NCBI RefSeq assembly: GCF_900187995.1
Contig: NZ_FZNZ01000014.1
Location: forward strand, 26,453 to 90,452
Direction of reading: 5' to 3'
Origin: Prevotella jejuni
GTDB lineage: Bacteria > Bacteroidota > Bacteroidia > Bacteroidales > Bacteroidaceae
DNA: 64,000 bases
The notes beneath the pieces were generated by a model. It did no database searches and was not told the origin of the DNA. It saw only the letters and a program-made list of their open reading frames with translations. Positions 8,232 to 16,028 of the stretch are shown here, one piece after another. Numbering within the stretch: position 1 is the stretch's first letter; each line of letters starts with the position of its first letter. The position numbers were made by a program, and so were the translations under genes.

Positions 8232-8400
8232 TAGGCGGGTGTTGGGTGTTAGGTGTTTAGTGTTGGGTGGTGATGGAATGCCTTTGTTGGGTGTTAGGTG
8301 GTAATTTTTGGGTGTTAGGTGTTTAATGTTAGGTGTTGATGGCGTGCTTTGTTGGGTGTTAGATGTTTACTATTGAGTATTAAAGTCTACATGTTAGTAA
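8232..8400. repeat. GGTGTTRGGTG-type minisatellite
   Basis: Degenerate tandem runs of GGGTGTTAGGTGTTTAATG and GGTGATGATG-like words, in the same style as at 7306-7345, 19403-19500, 21712-21805, 22320-22396, 27482-27660, 41640-41830 and 53995-54025. No open frame is conserved across copies. Confidence 0.7.
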
Positions 8401-8455
8401 TATCATATTAAACATCCACAACTACAAACGTCATTGGTTTTCTCTTAGTAGCTTG

Positions 8456-8633
8456 GGGCTCCCCTCCTTCGGAGGGGTTGGGGGAGGTCCCCTCTATCCA
8501 CCTTTCCCCTTGTCTATTTTTTCGTCCTTCTTCGTTCGAGAACATGCCCTTCTTCGTTCGAGAACATGCCCTTCTTGGGGCAAGAGGAGGCCCTTCTTGA
8601 GGCAAGAAAGGCGTCTTCTCCAATAGAGTATGT
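8456..8633. repeat. GC palindrome plus 22-bp modular array (locus A)
   Basis: CCCCTCCTTCGGAGGGG (about 8461-8478), a perfect stem with a TTC-centred loop, is followed from 8523 by units of 22 bp starting GCCCTTCTT (8546, 8568, 8590). Their inner bases change from unit to unit: CGTTCGAGAAC, GGGGCAAGAGG, GAGGCAAGAAA. The open frame across it is an accident of the repeat. The stretch 8634-8955 holds no gene that I can support. Confidence 0.8.
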
Positions 8634-8955
8634 AACATATTGATTTCTTGTGTGTTATAGACTCGATTACAGAGGAGAGAGTTCTCGCTTTTTGAACGGA
8701 TTAAGCACAATAGTATGTAATGATTTCCTACTTCTTCACGAACGCCTTATAGAGATAATCTCACACCACACACTCCTCCCAGCGGAGGTTGAGAAGGAGG
8801 AAAGATCACTTTTCTCATACGTTCGACCGTGGGTAGAATGTATCTGTTTCGACTGTGCTCTCTGTGAGAGAAGGAAACTGCCAATCAGCAAGAAAACAAA
8901 CGAATAGACTTTTGTTAAGAGAAGAATACATACCAAACGCACAAACGTATAGACA

Positions 8956-9012
8956 CAAAAATCCCCTCTCCAAAACCATTCCTACGGTCGACACCGTTGG
9001 TTCTGAGAGGGG
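8956..9012 (-). terminator. Rho-independent terminator after the GldB-like gene
   Basis: CCCCTCTC (8963-8970) pairs with GAGAGGGG (9005-9012), with a further CCAAAACC/GGTT stem inside. On the minus strand the stem ends in GGGGATTTTTG, a T-run in the right place for transcripts ending at 9050. Confidence 0.7.
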
Positions 9013-9049
9013 ACTGTATAATTGTTTCAGCTCAACTGAGTAGTAGCCG

Positions 9050-9862
9050 CTAATATCCAGTGGTATTAAACTTAGAGAAATCTGTCATACGAAGCAGTTC
9101 CTCATACGAGATCTTTGAGTTCTTTTTCATATATTCATCGACCGCCTCTTCGTAACGACTGTGATAGATGCGCTTCGACATGACCTGATTAACAAGCCAT
9201 TGTATCTTTCCTATTTGTAGATCACGCTCCACCTGCGGACGCGACTCAAAGTGTTGAAGAGGATAAACACTCATCAAATAGAAGGTCATACAGTCTGGAA
9301 GGATGTATTCACGCGACATCTGTTTGCGCTGTGTAGGCGAATAGAACTTCGCATACAATGGGTAGTTAGGGCCGAGATACTTATCCAATGATATGCCTAT
9401 CGTACCGTTACCGACCACAATACTCTGGTCTAAAGCTGATATCTGGGCATAGACTCTTGGTATGGCAACGTTTGGCAATAATTGTCTCAACCGTTTGAAA
9501 GCCGAACTAAACTGGTGGTCAAGGTCCTCCGTATTGGCATACTCCGACTCGACAGCGGCAATAACCGACTGTAAAGTTGTGTCTTGATAGAACTTCAAGA
9601 ACTTAGTATTGATGTCAGGGTCGGTTATCTCGCCTATCTTTACTACATCTTCTATTAGCGTACGAGTCTCTATAGGATACTCAGTATTCATCTGCTGGAG
9701 GGCAGAGAAGTCACCTGTTGTCAAATAACGATACTCCAAACGGTCATAGCGATCTATCTCAAACAATAGAGAGGAGTCTCTCCCATCATCTGATGTAAGC
9801 CTAAACTGACAACCAACGCAGGTAAACAGTACAACAACTAATATGTAATAGAGATATTTCAC
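9050..9862 (-). CDS. GldB-like lipoprotein
   Basis: 270 residues. The signal segment ends in a lipobox (FTCVGC, Cys18), so it is a lipoprotein. The body matches the general pattern of the GldB gliding-motility lipoprotein family: SLLFEIDRYDRLEYR near the start, LPNVAIPRVYAQISALD in the middle and SREYILPDCMTFYLMSVYP further on. In gliding Bacteroidota GldB belongs to a motility and type IX secretion set, but non-gliding Bacteroidales also keep GldB-like proteins, so motility should not be inferred. It has its own promoter (9896-9903) and terminator, so it is monocistronic. The family call rests on recalled pattern and is moderately sure. Confidence 0.65.
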   Translation of the reverse strand: MKYLYYILVVVLFTCVGCQFRLTSDDGRDSSLLFEIDRYDRLEYRYLTTGDFSALQQMNTEYPIETRTLIEDVVKIGEITDPDINTKFLKFYQDTTLQSVIAAVESEYANTEDLDHQFSSAFKRLRQLLPNVAIPRVYAQISALDQSIVVGNGTIGISLDKYLGPNYPLYAKFYSPTQRKQMSREYILPDCMTFYLMSVYPLQHFESRPQVERDLQIGKIQWLVNQVMSKRIYHSRYEEAVDEYMKKNSKISYEELLRMTDFSKFNTTGY

Positions 9863-9895
9863 TGGTTACTTTTTACAATATTTGAGTATTCTCTG

Positions 9896-9903
9896 CAAAA
9901 TTA
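9896..9903 (-). promoter_or_regulatory. Bacteroidota -7 box for the GldB-like gene
   Basis: Minus-strand TAATTTTG, 34 bp upstream of the start codon at 9862. Confidence 0.55.
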
Positions 9904-9972
9904 CTAAAAATTATTTTAAAGCGCAAGTGATATGCTAAAAATATTAAAAAGGCATGTAATCTTTTCTTATTT

Positions 9973-11010
9973 TTATTCAGGTAGAGTCTCAAAGAGCTTA
10001 TGTCCTTTCACATAATACTGCCAAAGAAGGGAATACTCCTTGCGTCCATCATGCGTACAGGACGGTAAATTCTCTCTATGACCATCGATCTTCTCAAGAT
10101 AACTTGGTAGTCGTTCAAACTCGTGTCTCCACTTCTTAAAGGCACGACGTGCCGATAGTATCGCTTTGAACTCACCCCAATTACGCTTCTGTATCAGTGC
10201 TTGAAATGCTGCGAGATAGTCTAAGAACCATCTTACACGCATGACATGCTTCAACTCATCCTCTGGTAAGTTCTTCCACAACATAGTAAGGTTATTGCGG
10301 AAGTTCAGGAAGGTCTTACGTGGATTCGACTTGGGTAACGTACCGCCTCCGACGTGATAGACATAGCTCTCAGGAAAGCAGAAGATGCGTTTACCCATCT
10401 GATGCAGACGCCAACAGAGGTCTATTTCCTCATTGTGGGCAAAGAAACGCCCATCTAAACCGCCTGCTGTCCAATAGTCTTTAGCACGTATCATTAGGCA
10501 AGCACCTGTTGCCCAAAGTACTTCCTCACTGTTATCATACTGCCCATTATCGTCCTCCACCGTGTCAAAGATGCGCCCTCTGCAGAACGGATAACCGTAA
10601 CGGTCGAGGAAGCCACCCGATGCACCAGCATACTCAAAAGCGTCAGGATTGGCCACAGAGAGCAACTTCGGCTGACAAGCCGCTATGTCTTCATGGGCTT
10701 CCATCTCCTCTATGAGCGGTGTTAACCAGTGGTGGGTCACCTCGACATCACTGTTTAGTAGCACGTAATACTCGCTGTCTACCTGCTTAAGAGCACGGTT
10801 ATAGCCCTCAGCAAAGCCATAGTTCTTCGTCAACTCAATCACCCGCAAGTAGGGATAAGTAGCTTTTAACCATGCGACAGAATCGTCTGTTGAGGCATTG
10901 TCAGCAATGATTATCTCGGCTTCATTACGTGAGAAATTCAGCACAGAAGGCAGGTATTGCTCCATCATGCTACGTCCGTTCCAGTTCAGAATGACAATGG
11001 CTACTTTCAT
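9973..11010 (-). CDS. Family 2 glycosyltransferase (rhamnosyltransferase-like)
   Basis: 345 residues, cytoplasmic, GT-A fold. The N-terminus KVAIVILNWNGRSMMEQYLP is the standard GT2 opening. LNSDVEV near residue 87 is the DxD-type metal and nucleotide-sugar site, and AHNEEIDLCWRLHQMG carries the acidic acceptor-side motif. No membrane segment is evident. It starts 4 bp before the stop of mtaB (ATGA overlap), so the two are co-transcribed and coupled. The length fits single-domain sugar transferases acting on cell-surface polysaccharides, but donor and acceptor cannot be told. The coupling with a tRNA-modifying enzyme is probably operon convenience. Confidence 0.85.
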   Translation of the reverse strand: MKVAIVILNWNGRSMMEQYLPSVLNFSRNEAEIIIADNASTDDSVAWLKATYPYLRVIELTKNYGFAEGYNRALKQVDSEYYVLLNSDVEVTHHWLTPLIEEMEAHEDIAACQPKLLSVANPDAFEYAGASGGFLDRYGYPFCRGRIFDTVEDDNGQYDNSEEVLWATGACLMIRAKDYWTAGGLDGRFFAHNEEIDLCWRLHQMGKRIFCFPESYVYHVGGGTLPKSNPRKTFLNFRNNLTMLWKNLPEDELKHVMRVRWFLDYLAAFQALIQKRNWGEFKAILSARRAFKKWRHEFERLPSYLEKIDGHRENLPSCTHDGRKEYSLLWQYYVKGHKLFETLPE

Positions 11011-12356
11011 AAGAGGTCTGCTTTTAATGAGCTCTGGTCGAAGTTGAACTCGCCTAAACGTACTCGGAGGATTTGGTTGTCATACTCCTCTTTTGCCTGT
11101 GCAGGCGATAGCTCCACTCGAATATAGTTATCTGTGAAGCCATGCATAGCCTTTCCACGTGCGGCTTTCTCGAAGAGTACGTTGGCTTCCTGCCCTATAT
11201 GCTCCGCATAGAAAGCACGTGTCTTCTCATCCGACAGCTTCAAGAGCTTGTGAGCACGGTGTTTCTTCTCACGGTCGTCTACCACGTAAGGGATCGAGAG
11301 GGCCGCTGTTCCTGGGCGTTCAGAGTAGGGGAAGACATGCAGTTGGGTGATAGGAAGGGAATTGAGAAAGTTATAACAGTCCTCAAAATACTCTGGTCTT
11401 TCACCACGAGAACCCACCATTACATCCACACCGATAAATGCTTTCGGCATCTTCTCCTTAATGAGTCGTATCTTGTGGGCAAAGAGCTGCGTGTCATAAC
11501 GGCGGTGCATCAACTTCAACACCTCGTCAGAACCACTCTGAAGGGGGATATGGAAATGAGGCACAAAGGCTCGTGACTCGGCACAATAGGCTATTAAGTC
11601 ATCGTCAATCAGGTCGGGCTCCAACGAACTAATGCGGTAACGCTGTATTCCCTCAACCTTATCTAATGCCTTGACAAGGTCTAAGAAACTCTCGCCAGTG
11701 GTCTTTCCAAAGTCACCTATGTTCACTCCCGTTAGCACAATCTCCTTTCCTCCTTCCTTGGCAGCCTCCTCTGCCTGTGCAACAAGCGACTGAATGGTAG
11801 GGTTACGAGAGAAACCTCGTGCAAAGGGAATCGTACAATAAGTACAGAAGTAATTACATCCATCTTGTACTTTAAGGAAGTAGCGCGTGCGATTACCACG
11901 TGAGCAACTTGCCTGAAAACTCTTGATATCCTTCGTCTTAACAGAGTGGTACTCCCCTTCCTGTGCTTCTTCCTTAGCAGAATCGACCTTATTCCATGCG
12001 TCACTAAGGTACTGCACGAGGTCAGCCTTCTCATTACTCCCCAAGACAAGGTCAACTCCTTCAATCTTCGCTACCGTTGCACTCTCAAGCTGAGCATAGC
12101 AACCTGTCACGATGACAAAGGCTCCTGGGTTCTGACGGACCATACGATGAATGATCTGACGGCACTTATGATCGGCAACCTCAGTGACCGAACAGGTGTT
12201 AATCAGGCAGATGTCTGCCTGCTCTGTCTTCTTCGCTTCACGCACGCCCATATTATATAAGGTACGCGCGAAGGTACTTGTCTCTGAGAAATTGAGCTTA
12301 CAACCCAACGTATAGAACTTGGCTGTCTTGCCTTGAAATGCTGCTGTATCTATCAT
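11007..12356 (-). CDS. mtaB: tRNA t6A37 methylthiotransferase MtaB
   Basis: 449 residues from the start chosen here. The N-terminal MTTase domain has its three cluster-binding Cys in TLGCKLNFSET, INTCSVTEVAD and VTGCYAQLE. The radical SAM domain follows with DGCNYFCTYCTIPFARG (CX3CX2C), and the end is TRAM-like. This fits MtaB, which adds a methylthio group to N6-threonylcarbamoyladenosine at position 37 of ANN-reading tRNAs. The frame is open 13 codons further upstream, but the promoter (TTTG-N20-TAACTTTG, 12365-12396) overlaps those codons, so ATG 12356 is preferred. That leaves almost no leader. Confidence 0.9.
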   Translation of the reverse strand: MIDTAAFQGKTAKFYTLGCKLNFSETSTFARTLYNMGVREAKKTEQADICLINTCSVTEVADHKCRQIIHRMVRQNPGAFVIVTGCYAQLESATVAKIEGVDLVLGSNEKADLVQYLSDAWNKVDSAKEEAQEGEYHSVKTKDIKSFQASCSRGNRTRYFLKVQDGCNYFCTYCTIPFARGFSRNPTIQSLVAQAEEAAKEGGKEIVLTGVNIGDFGKTTGESFLDLVKALDKVEGIQRYRISSLEPDLIDDDLIAYCAESRAFVPHFHIPLQSGSDEVLKLMHRRYDTQLFAHKIRLIKEKMPKAFIGVDVMVGSRGERPEYFEDCYNFLNSLPITQLHVFPYSERPGTAALSIPYVVDDREKKHRAHKLLKLSDEKTRAFYAEHIGQEANVLFEKAARGKAMHGFTDNYIRVELSPAQAKEEYDNQILRVRLGEFNFDQSSLKADLL

Positions 12357-12364
12357 ATAACCTG

Positions 12365-12396
12365 CAAAGTTACAGTAAAATGAACACATTACCAAA
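12365..12396 (-). promoter_or_regulatory. Near-consensus Bacteroidota promoter of mtaB
   Basis: Minus strand: TTTG (12393-12396), exactly 20 bp, then TAACTTTG (12365-12372). Transcription should start near 12358-12361, only 2-5 nt before ATG 12356. Confidence 0.75.
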
Positions 12397-12618
12397 GAAA
12401 AGAGGCCGTTTGCACATTATAAAAAGGTAAGAAAGACAAAGAAAAGAAGATTTTTCACGCCAAGAGAAGACTTTTAGATAGCAAAAAACGAAGCCTTTTC
12501 AAATTGTGTAGGCACACATCTAAAACGTTAACATTTATTTACTATTTGTATATAGTTGAGTATCAACACTTTGCAAGAACACCGCTTTCAAAGAATAAAA
12601 AAAGTCCTAAAAATATTA

Positions 12619-12647
12619 TTGCCGTATAAAAAAAATACTTACCTTTG
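12619..12647 (+). promoter_or_regulatory. Bacteroidota promoter of the Asp-Ser-rich lipoprotein
   Basis: TTG at 12619-12621 and TACCTTTG at 12640-12647 with 18 bp between; the predicted leader is about 45 nt. Confidence 0.65.
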
Positions 12648-12698
12648 CATCGTTTTAACAAACAAATGATTGTTTTACAGATTTAAAAAAGCAAAGAA

Positions 12699-12884
12699 AT
12701 GAAGAAATTAGTTTTAATGTTCGTAGCTATTGCAGCTATCTCTTTCGCATCATGTGGTGGTAACTCTAAGCCAGCTGCAAACGCTGACTCTACTGCAGAC
12801 TCTACTGCAGACTCAGCTATGGTAGATAGCGCTAACGCTGACTCAGCTGCTGCTGACTCAGTTGCTCCAGACTCTGTTAAGTAA
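12699..12884 (+). CDS. Small Asp-Ser-rich lipoprotein
   Basis: 61 residues. The signal peptide MKKLVLMFVAIAAISFASC ends in a clear lipobox with Cys19. The mature part, about 43 residues, is almost only Ala, Asp, Ser, Thr and Val with no hydrophobic core, so it is likely disordered. It contains seven D-S-(T/A/V) triplets, each fitting the O-glycosylation sequon described for Bacteroidota, D(S/T)(A/I/L/V/M/T). A good promoter and a strong terminator bracket it, which marks it as a real monocistronic gene. Very short Bacteroidota lipoproteins of this make-up are common and have no known role. The glycosylation is a prediction. Confidence 0.85.
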   Translation: MKKLVLMFVAIAAISFASCGGNSKPAANADSTADSTADSAMVDSANADSAAADSVAPDSVK

Positions 12885-12917
12885 TTCAGAGTACGAACAG
12901 AAAAAGAGAGAAATTGG

Positions 12918-12946
12918 CCGCAGGACCTTGTCCTGCGGTTTTTTTT
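12918..12946 (+). terminator. Strong Rho-independent terminator
   Basis: CCGCAGGAC-CTT-GTCCTGCGG followed by eight T; about 33 bp after the lipoprotein stop. Confidence 0.9.
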
Positions 12947-13677
12947 GTGCCTATAAGGCTGAACTATATCTGTCAACAGGCTGTTCTAATAGCTTCTACC
13001 GCATTTTAAGCAGTCGACTCCATCCATGAGAAGAAAAAAAGGATTAGTCGGTCTATGCTTTTCTACGCTATCACTCTACCCCTACATTAGCATACCTTCT
13101 ATACTGCTTATCTATACACTCAGATAAAGCACGCCCTAACCACCTACCCTATCCATACATGCTTTGGAACTGACAAGTCTATCAGTCACAAAAAGAAAAG
13201 CGAAAAGGAAAACATAGAAACAGCTTTGCAATACAAGACAGCACGTACTTCTTGTAAAGAGTTTTCAATCCTCTCCTTACCAGTACACGCCCTTCATGAT
13301 TGAAGAAGACGCCCTTCAACGTTGAAGAACATGCCCTTCTTGCACCAAGAACACGCCCTTCTTGCACCAAGAAGAGGCCTTTCTACAACCGACCTCACAA
13401 CCCTCTGACATCATGCGACTTACGTCTGCGACCTTCACATGCGTTTCTTTTGTAGTTGTCTACAATCTTATTCCTTCTTTGTAAATATATTTCAATCCAT
13501 AGAGAAAAGTGTTTCCGAATCCACGTCAGTTCTTATAGAAATCATCAACACCAAGCAATTTTCTACGATTAAGTACGTTTACACTATAAAAGAGATAGGG
13601 TTCTTTTGTCTCTTTTGGTTTGCTTGCAACAGCAAGCACACTTATTTTGAAGAAAGTAGTCGGTTAATTCGTAAAGT
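12947..13677. repeat. Intergenic stretch with 22-bp modular array (locus B)
   Basis: From 13287 five units start at exactly 22-bp steps (13287, 13309, 13331, 13353, 13375). Each opens RYGCCCTTC and carries a private inverted repeat: TTCATGATTGAAGAA, TTCAACGTTGAAGAA, then TTCTTGCACCAAGAA twice. Outside 13287-13396 I see no gene and no clear signal; open frames here lack a credible start. Confidence 0.8.
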
Positions 13678-14037
13678 ATGAGACATCTTTTATATCCTTT
13701 CTTATTGTCAGTTCTGCTCATCGCATGCAGCAGGTACAACGGACCCGTTTATCCCCAAGCATTTACAGGTGAGTGGGTAGGCGTGAAAAAGACTATCGTC
13801 GGTATGCCTCCAATACTCGAGGTGACCGACTCAACTGCGGTTTTCGACCCAGGGATGGGCGACACCTGCAGATGGTTTACCCATTATCACTTTGCGAAAG
13901 ACTCGCTTTTCTTAGTGTATAACGAGGAGGACACCGCCCGATGTAAGGTTTTAGAATTACATGATAGTGTGTTGGTTATCGAAGGATTACCATGGTATGA
14001 AAAGCAAACAGTAGCGTTCAGGCGGCAAAAGAGATAA
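13678..14037 (+). CDS. Small lipoprotein, lipocalin-like
   Basis: 119 residues of unknown function. The N-terminus MRHLLYPFLLSVLLIAC ends in a lipobox. The mature part reads FTGEWVGVKKTIVGMPPIL, then a run of short beta strands ending VAFRRQKR. This G-x-W start with alternating strands recalls small lipocalin-like proteins of Bacteroidota, but the match is by general shape only. The gene is convergent with the next one, with only 20 bp between the stops. No promoter of consensus quality is obvious. Confidence 0.7.
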   Translation: MRHLLYPFLLSVLLIACSRYNGPVYPQAFTGEWVGVKKTIVGMPPILEVTDSTAVFDPGMGDTCRWFTHYHFAKDSLFLVYNEEDTARCKVLELHDSVLVIEGLPWYEKQTVAFRRQKR

Positions 14038-14057
14038 GTAGCATCTCGAAGTTCGTC

Positions 14058-14570
14058 TTATTCTCTGACGATAACTCCCTTATCCAAGTTGATAGTAAGC
14101 ATCTTACGCTCCTTCCCAAAGTCCTTCAGATACTTGAATTTCACCCTATAATCTTCGCGAGTAATCCCTGCAACTCCCTTTTGATAGACGATTTTGTAAG
14201 ATGAAAACAAGGCAACATCAGCCATCAGAACACCCGCTTTCTTATAGCCTAAGTATTGTTGGAAATAAGAATCAAAGGGCAGATAACTGTCTTGATGACT
14301 ATCGACATACCGCCTCACAAGGGTCTTAGCGAGTTCAAACTCCTTGTCGCTCAGTTGTTTCGGCACCTCTGTTCGCCTCTTATCAAACAGCGAGTCACCA
14401 TTAGCCGTTACTGCCTTCTCAGAAACAACATTGTATATTTTCTGTCCTTCTTCGTCCTTTGCGTAGACAAACACCGTGTCGTATGGAGAATGAACAGCCT
14501 CAGCCTTCCTCGTCCTCGTCGTACAAGAGAGAAGAAAGAAGCAAGATAAGAGTATTAGAACCGTCTTCAT
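14058..14570 (-). CDS. Lipoprotein of unknown function
   Basis: 170 residues. The signal MKTVLILLSCFFLLSC ends in a lipobox with Cys16. The mature domain starts with a beta-rich stretch (YDTVFVYAKDEEGQKIYNVV), then a helix (DKEFELAKTLVRRYVDSHQD), then strands, ending KMLTINLDKGVIVRE. I do not recognise the family. It lies 9 bp after the next lipoprotein gene (14580-15128), so the two share a transcript and may act together at the cell envelope. Confidence 0.75.
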   Translation of the reverse strand: MKTVLILLSCFFLLSCTTRTRKAEAVHSPYDTVFVYAKDEEGQKIYNVVSEKAVTANGDSLFDKRRTEVPKQLSDKEFELAKTLVRRYVDSHQDSYLPFDSYFQQYLGYKKAGVLMADVALFSSYKIVYQKGVAGITREDYRVKFKYLKDFGKERKMLTINLDKGVIVRE

Positions 14571-14579
14571 ACGTCACAA

Positions 14580-15128
14580 TTACTTACTCTTCAAGGGAAT
14601 ATCCCCTACAAATATCCAAACCGAACCAATCTCCCCACTCCCCGTTTTCATTAATGGCGAGAAGATACTGTCAGCATTTTCTCTTTCGATAGGATACCGC
14701 TTATTCATAAACCAGACGGCATCCTTCGTGCGATAAAGATTCATTTTGATATAGGGTTTGTCTGATACATAATAGCCACCATATTCTTTCAAATCCTCAT
14801 AATTTGGGAAGTCTTGCACCAAGATACCCAATGTCAGTCCCTGACCTGTTATGGTATGCGAGAGGACTCCATCGGTATATACCCATCCATGCAACAGTGT
14901 AAAGAACTTATTTCCGATACCTATTGGAGTCGTGTTGAAGTCGTAATCTCCACATTCCATGATGACTATGTCGTCCTTGAACTCCTTTAGATATTCCCTC
15001 TGGTCAGGGAAATGACCTGCTGCCACACCCGAATCCTTCGCCTCATCAGATTGCTTTGTCTTGCAGGCAAGCAATAGAAGCGAGAGAAAGAACAGTGTTA
15101 GGGCCGTTTGATATCTTCTCATACGCAT
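14580..15128 (-). CDS. Lipoprotein of unknown function
   Basis: 182 residues from ATG 15128; ATG 15122 would remove two residues. Either start gives RRYQTALTLFFLSLLLLAC with a lipobox. The frame is open upstream to 15251, but that part has no signal-peptide logic and overlaps the promoter box at 15177-15184. The mature part includes EYLKEFKDDIVIMECGDYDF, then GWVYTDGVLSHTITGQG, and ends in GSVWIFVGDIPLKSK. No known family comes to mind. It is first gene of a two-lipoprotein operon. Confidence 0.75.
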   Translation of the reverse strand: MRMRRYQTALTLFFLSLLLLACKTKQSDEAKDSGVAAGHFPDQREYLKEFKDDIVIMECGDYDFNTTPIGIGNKFFTLLHGWVYTDGVLSHTITGQGLTLGILVQDFPNYEDLKEYGGYYVSDKPYIKMNLYRTKDAVWFMNKRYPIERENADSIFSPLMKTGSGEIGSVWIFVGDIPLKSK

Positions 15129-15176
15129 CGTTATAGTATGTTTATAGTGTTCGTAAATAGCTGCTGTTAGCTGCGT

Positions 15177-15184
15177 CAAAGATA
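15177..15184 (-). promoter_or_regulatory. Bacteroidota -7 box of the two-lipoprotein operon
   Basis: Minus-strand TATCTTTG; gives a leader of about 45 nt to the start at 15128 and argues against the longer upstream start. Confidence 0.55.
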
Positions 15185-15230
15185 CAAAAAGATTCCCAAA
15201 CAACAAGGCTTTTTCACTGATTATCAGCCT

Positions 15231-15269
15231 AAAAACAAAAATCCTCCCCACCCAGAAGAGTGAAGAGGA
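15231..15269 (-). terminator. Terminator after the SemiSWEET gene
   Basis: TCCTC (15242-15246) and GAGGA (15265-15269) with an inner CAC/GTG pair; on the minus strand the stem is followed by TTTTTGTTTTT. Confidence 0.55.
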
Positions 15270-15292
15270 CGATGTCGTATTGTGTTCTGAAC

Positions 15293-15553
15293 TTACAATG
15301 CGGTGAAAGCAGCTACAAAACCAAAGATGATACCTGGCGTGTTAGCAATTGCCAAAGGCCAATCACGCTTCTCCTTGAACAATCCGTATGCGACCCACAA
15401 GGTACAGTTTATACCTGCCATAAATGGCTGAATAAAGGTTCCCTTCTGCCCCGCTAAGTTGTTTCCTATCTGTGGGATGTAGAATACATACATCAAAATA
15501 GATGTCACCATACCAACCCATCCCATAGAGGTGAAGAACTTTTCTTTTGTCAT
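15293..15553 (-). CDS. SemiSWEET sugar transporter
   Basis: 86 residues, three membrane helices, the usual size of the SemiSWEET (MtN3/saliva, PQ-loop) family. The PQ pair sits at residues 27-28 in YIPQIGNNLAGQKG. Helix 2 holds INCTLWVAYGLF, with the Asn and Trp typical of the substrate pocket, and helix 3 is ANTPGIIFGFVAAFTAL. Known SemiSWEETs form homodimers that move mono- or disaccharides down their gradient across the inner membrane. The gene lies 60 bp after a small membrane protein gene on the same strand and may be co-transcribed with it. Substrate unknown. Confidence 0.85.
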   Translation of the reverse strand: MTKEKFFTSMGWVGMVTSILMYVFYIPQIGNNLAGQKGTFIQPFMAGINCTLWVAYGLFKEKRDWPLAIANTPGIIFGFVAAFTAL

Positions 15554-15613
15554 AATTGTATTTATTAATTGTTATCTATAATCTTAACGACGCTTCAACA
15601 GTCTGATTAATCG

Positions 15614-15919
15614 TTATCTATCCTGTAAACCAGTGTTATCCTTACCAATGCAGAAAAGGATTAAAATCATCAACCAGGGTGTACCCAACAGACTAAAAAG
15701 AATCCATAAAGCAATGCTTCTGTTTCTCTTTCGTGCCATCATGGCAACGATAACATAACCTATAATACTGAAAAAGCCAATGATGAGCATGGTACTGAGG
15801 GCGATTGTACTCCCTAAGAACCTCGATACCAAGTCCTGTGCACCCTGATTATTGGCCGCAAAAGCCGATAAGGCCATGAGTATTGACCCACTTGTTGCAA
15901 GTAATCGCTTTGTATCCAT
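15614..15919 (-). CDS. Small membrane protein of unknown function
   Basis: 101 residues. It starts with a signal-like segment (LATSGSILMALSAFAANNQG), then two clear membrane helices (LSTMLIIGFFSIIGYVIVAM and IALWILFSLLGTPWLMILIL) split by a basic MARKRNRS loop. I do not recognise a family. A TACCTTTG box at 15948-15955 serves it and possibly the SemiSWEET gene downstream, so a link to transport is possible but only by context. Confidence 0.7.
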   Translation of the reverse strand: MDTKRLLATSGSILMALSAFAANNQGAQDLVSRFLGSTIALSTMLIIGFFSIIGYVIVAMMARKRNRSIALWILFSLLGTPWLMILILFCIGKDNTGLQDR

Positions 15920-15947
15920 CCTTTGTAACTTAGTTATCTTTTGTGCA

Positions 15948-15955
15948 CAAAGGTA
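15948..15955 (-). promoter_or_regulatory. Bacteroidota -7 box
   Basis: Minus-strand TACCTTTG, about 29 bp upstream of the start at 15919. Confidence 0.55.
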
Positions 15956-16028
15956 ACCTTTTTAAGTCAGAAAACTATCTTTTGATGTATAAAAAGTATT
16001 TATTCGTATTATTAAAAGGAGCTTCTGT

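Noticed and set aside
8408..8710. 100-codon minus-strand frame with SPNPSEGG
   Set aside because: It is made of GC palindrome and 22-bp repeat DNA; the same frame appears in pieces at 27775-28053 and 41344-41550 with different ends. It is a repeat artefact, not a gene.
12683..12976. Minus-strand frame rich in Glu-Ser-Ala opposite the small lipoprotein
   Set aside because: It is the mirror of the Asp-Ser repeats and crosses the terminator; the plus-strand gene has promoter, lipobox and terminator.
13287..13396. CRISPR array
   Set aside because: Units are only 22 bp, with a 7-9 bp constant part and 13-15 bp variable parts that are self-complementary; there are no 25-40 bp repeats with unique spacers and no cas genes.
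13439..13681. 80-codon plus-strand frame before the lipoprotein at 13678
   Set aside because: No ribosome site, no signal peptide logic, odd composition, and it overlaps the next start by 4 bp only by chance; no support as a gene.
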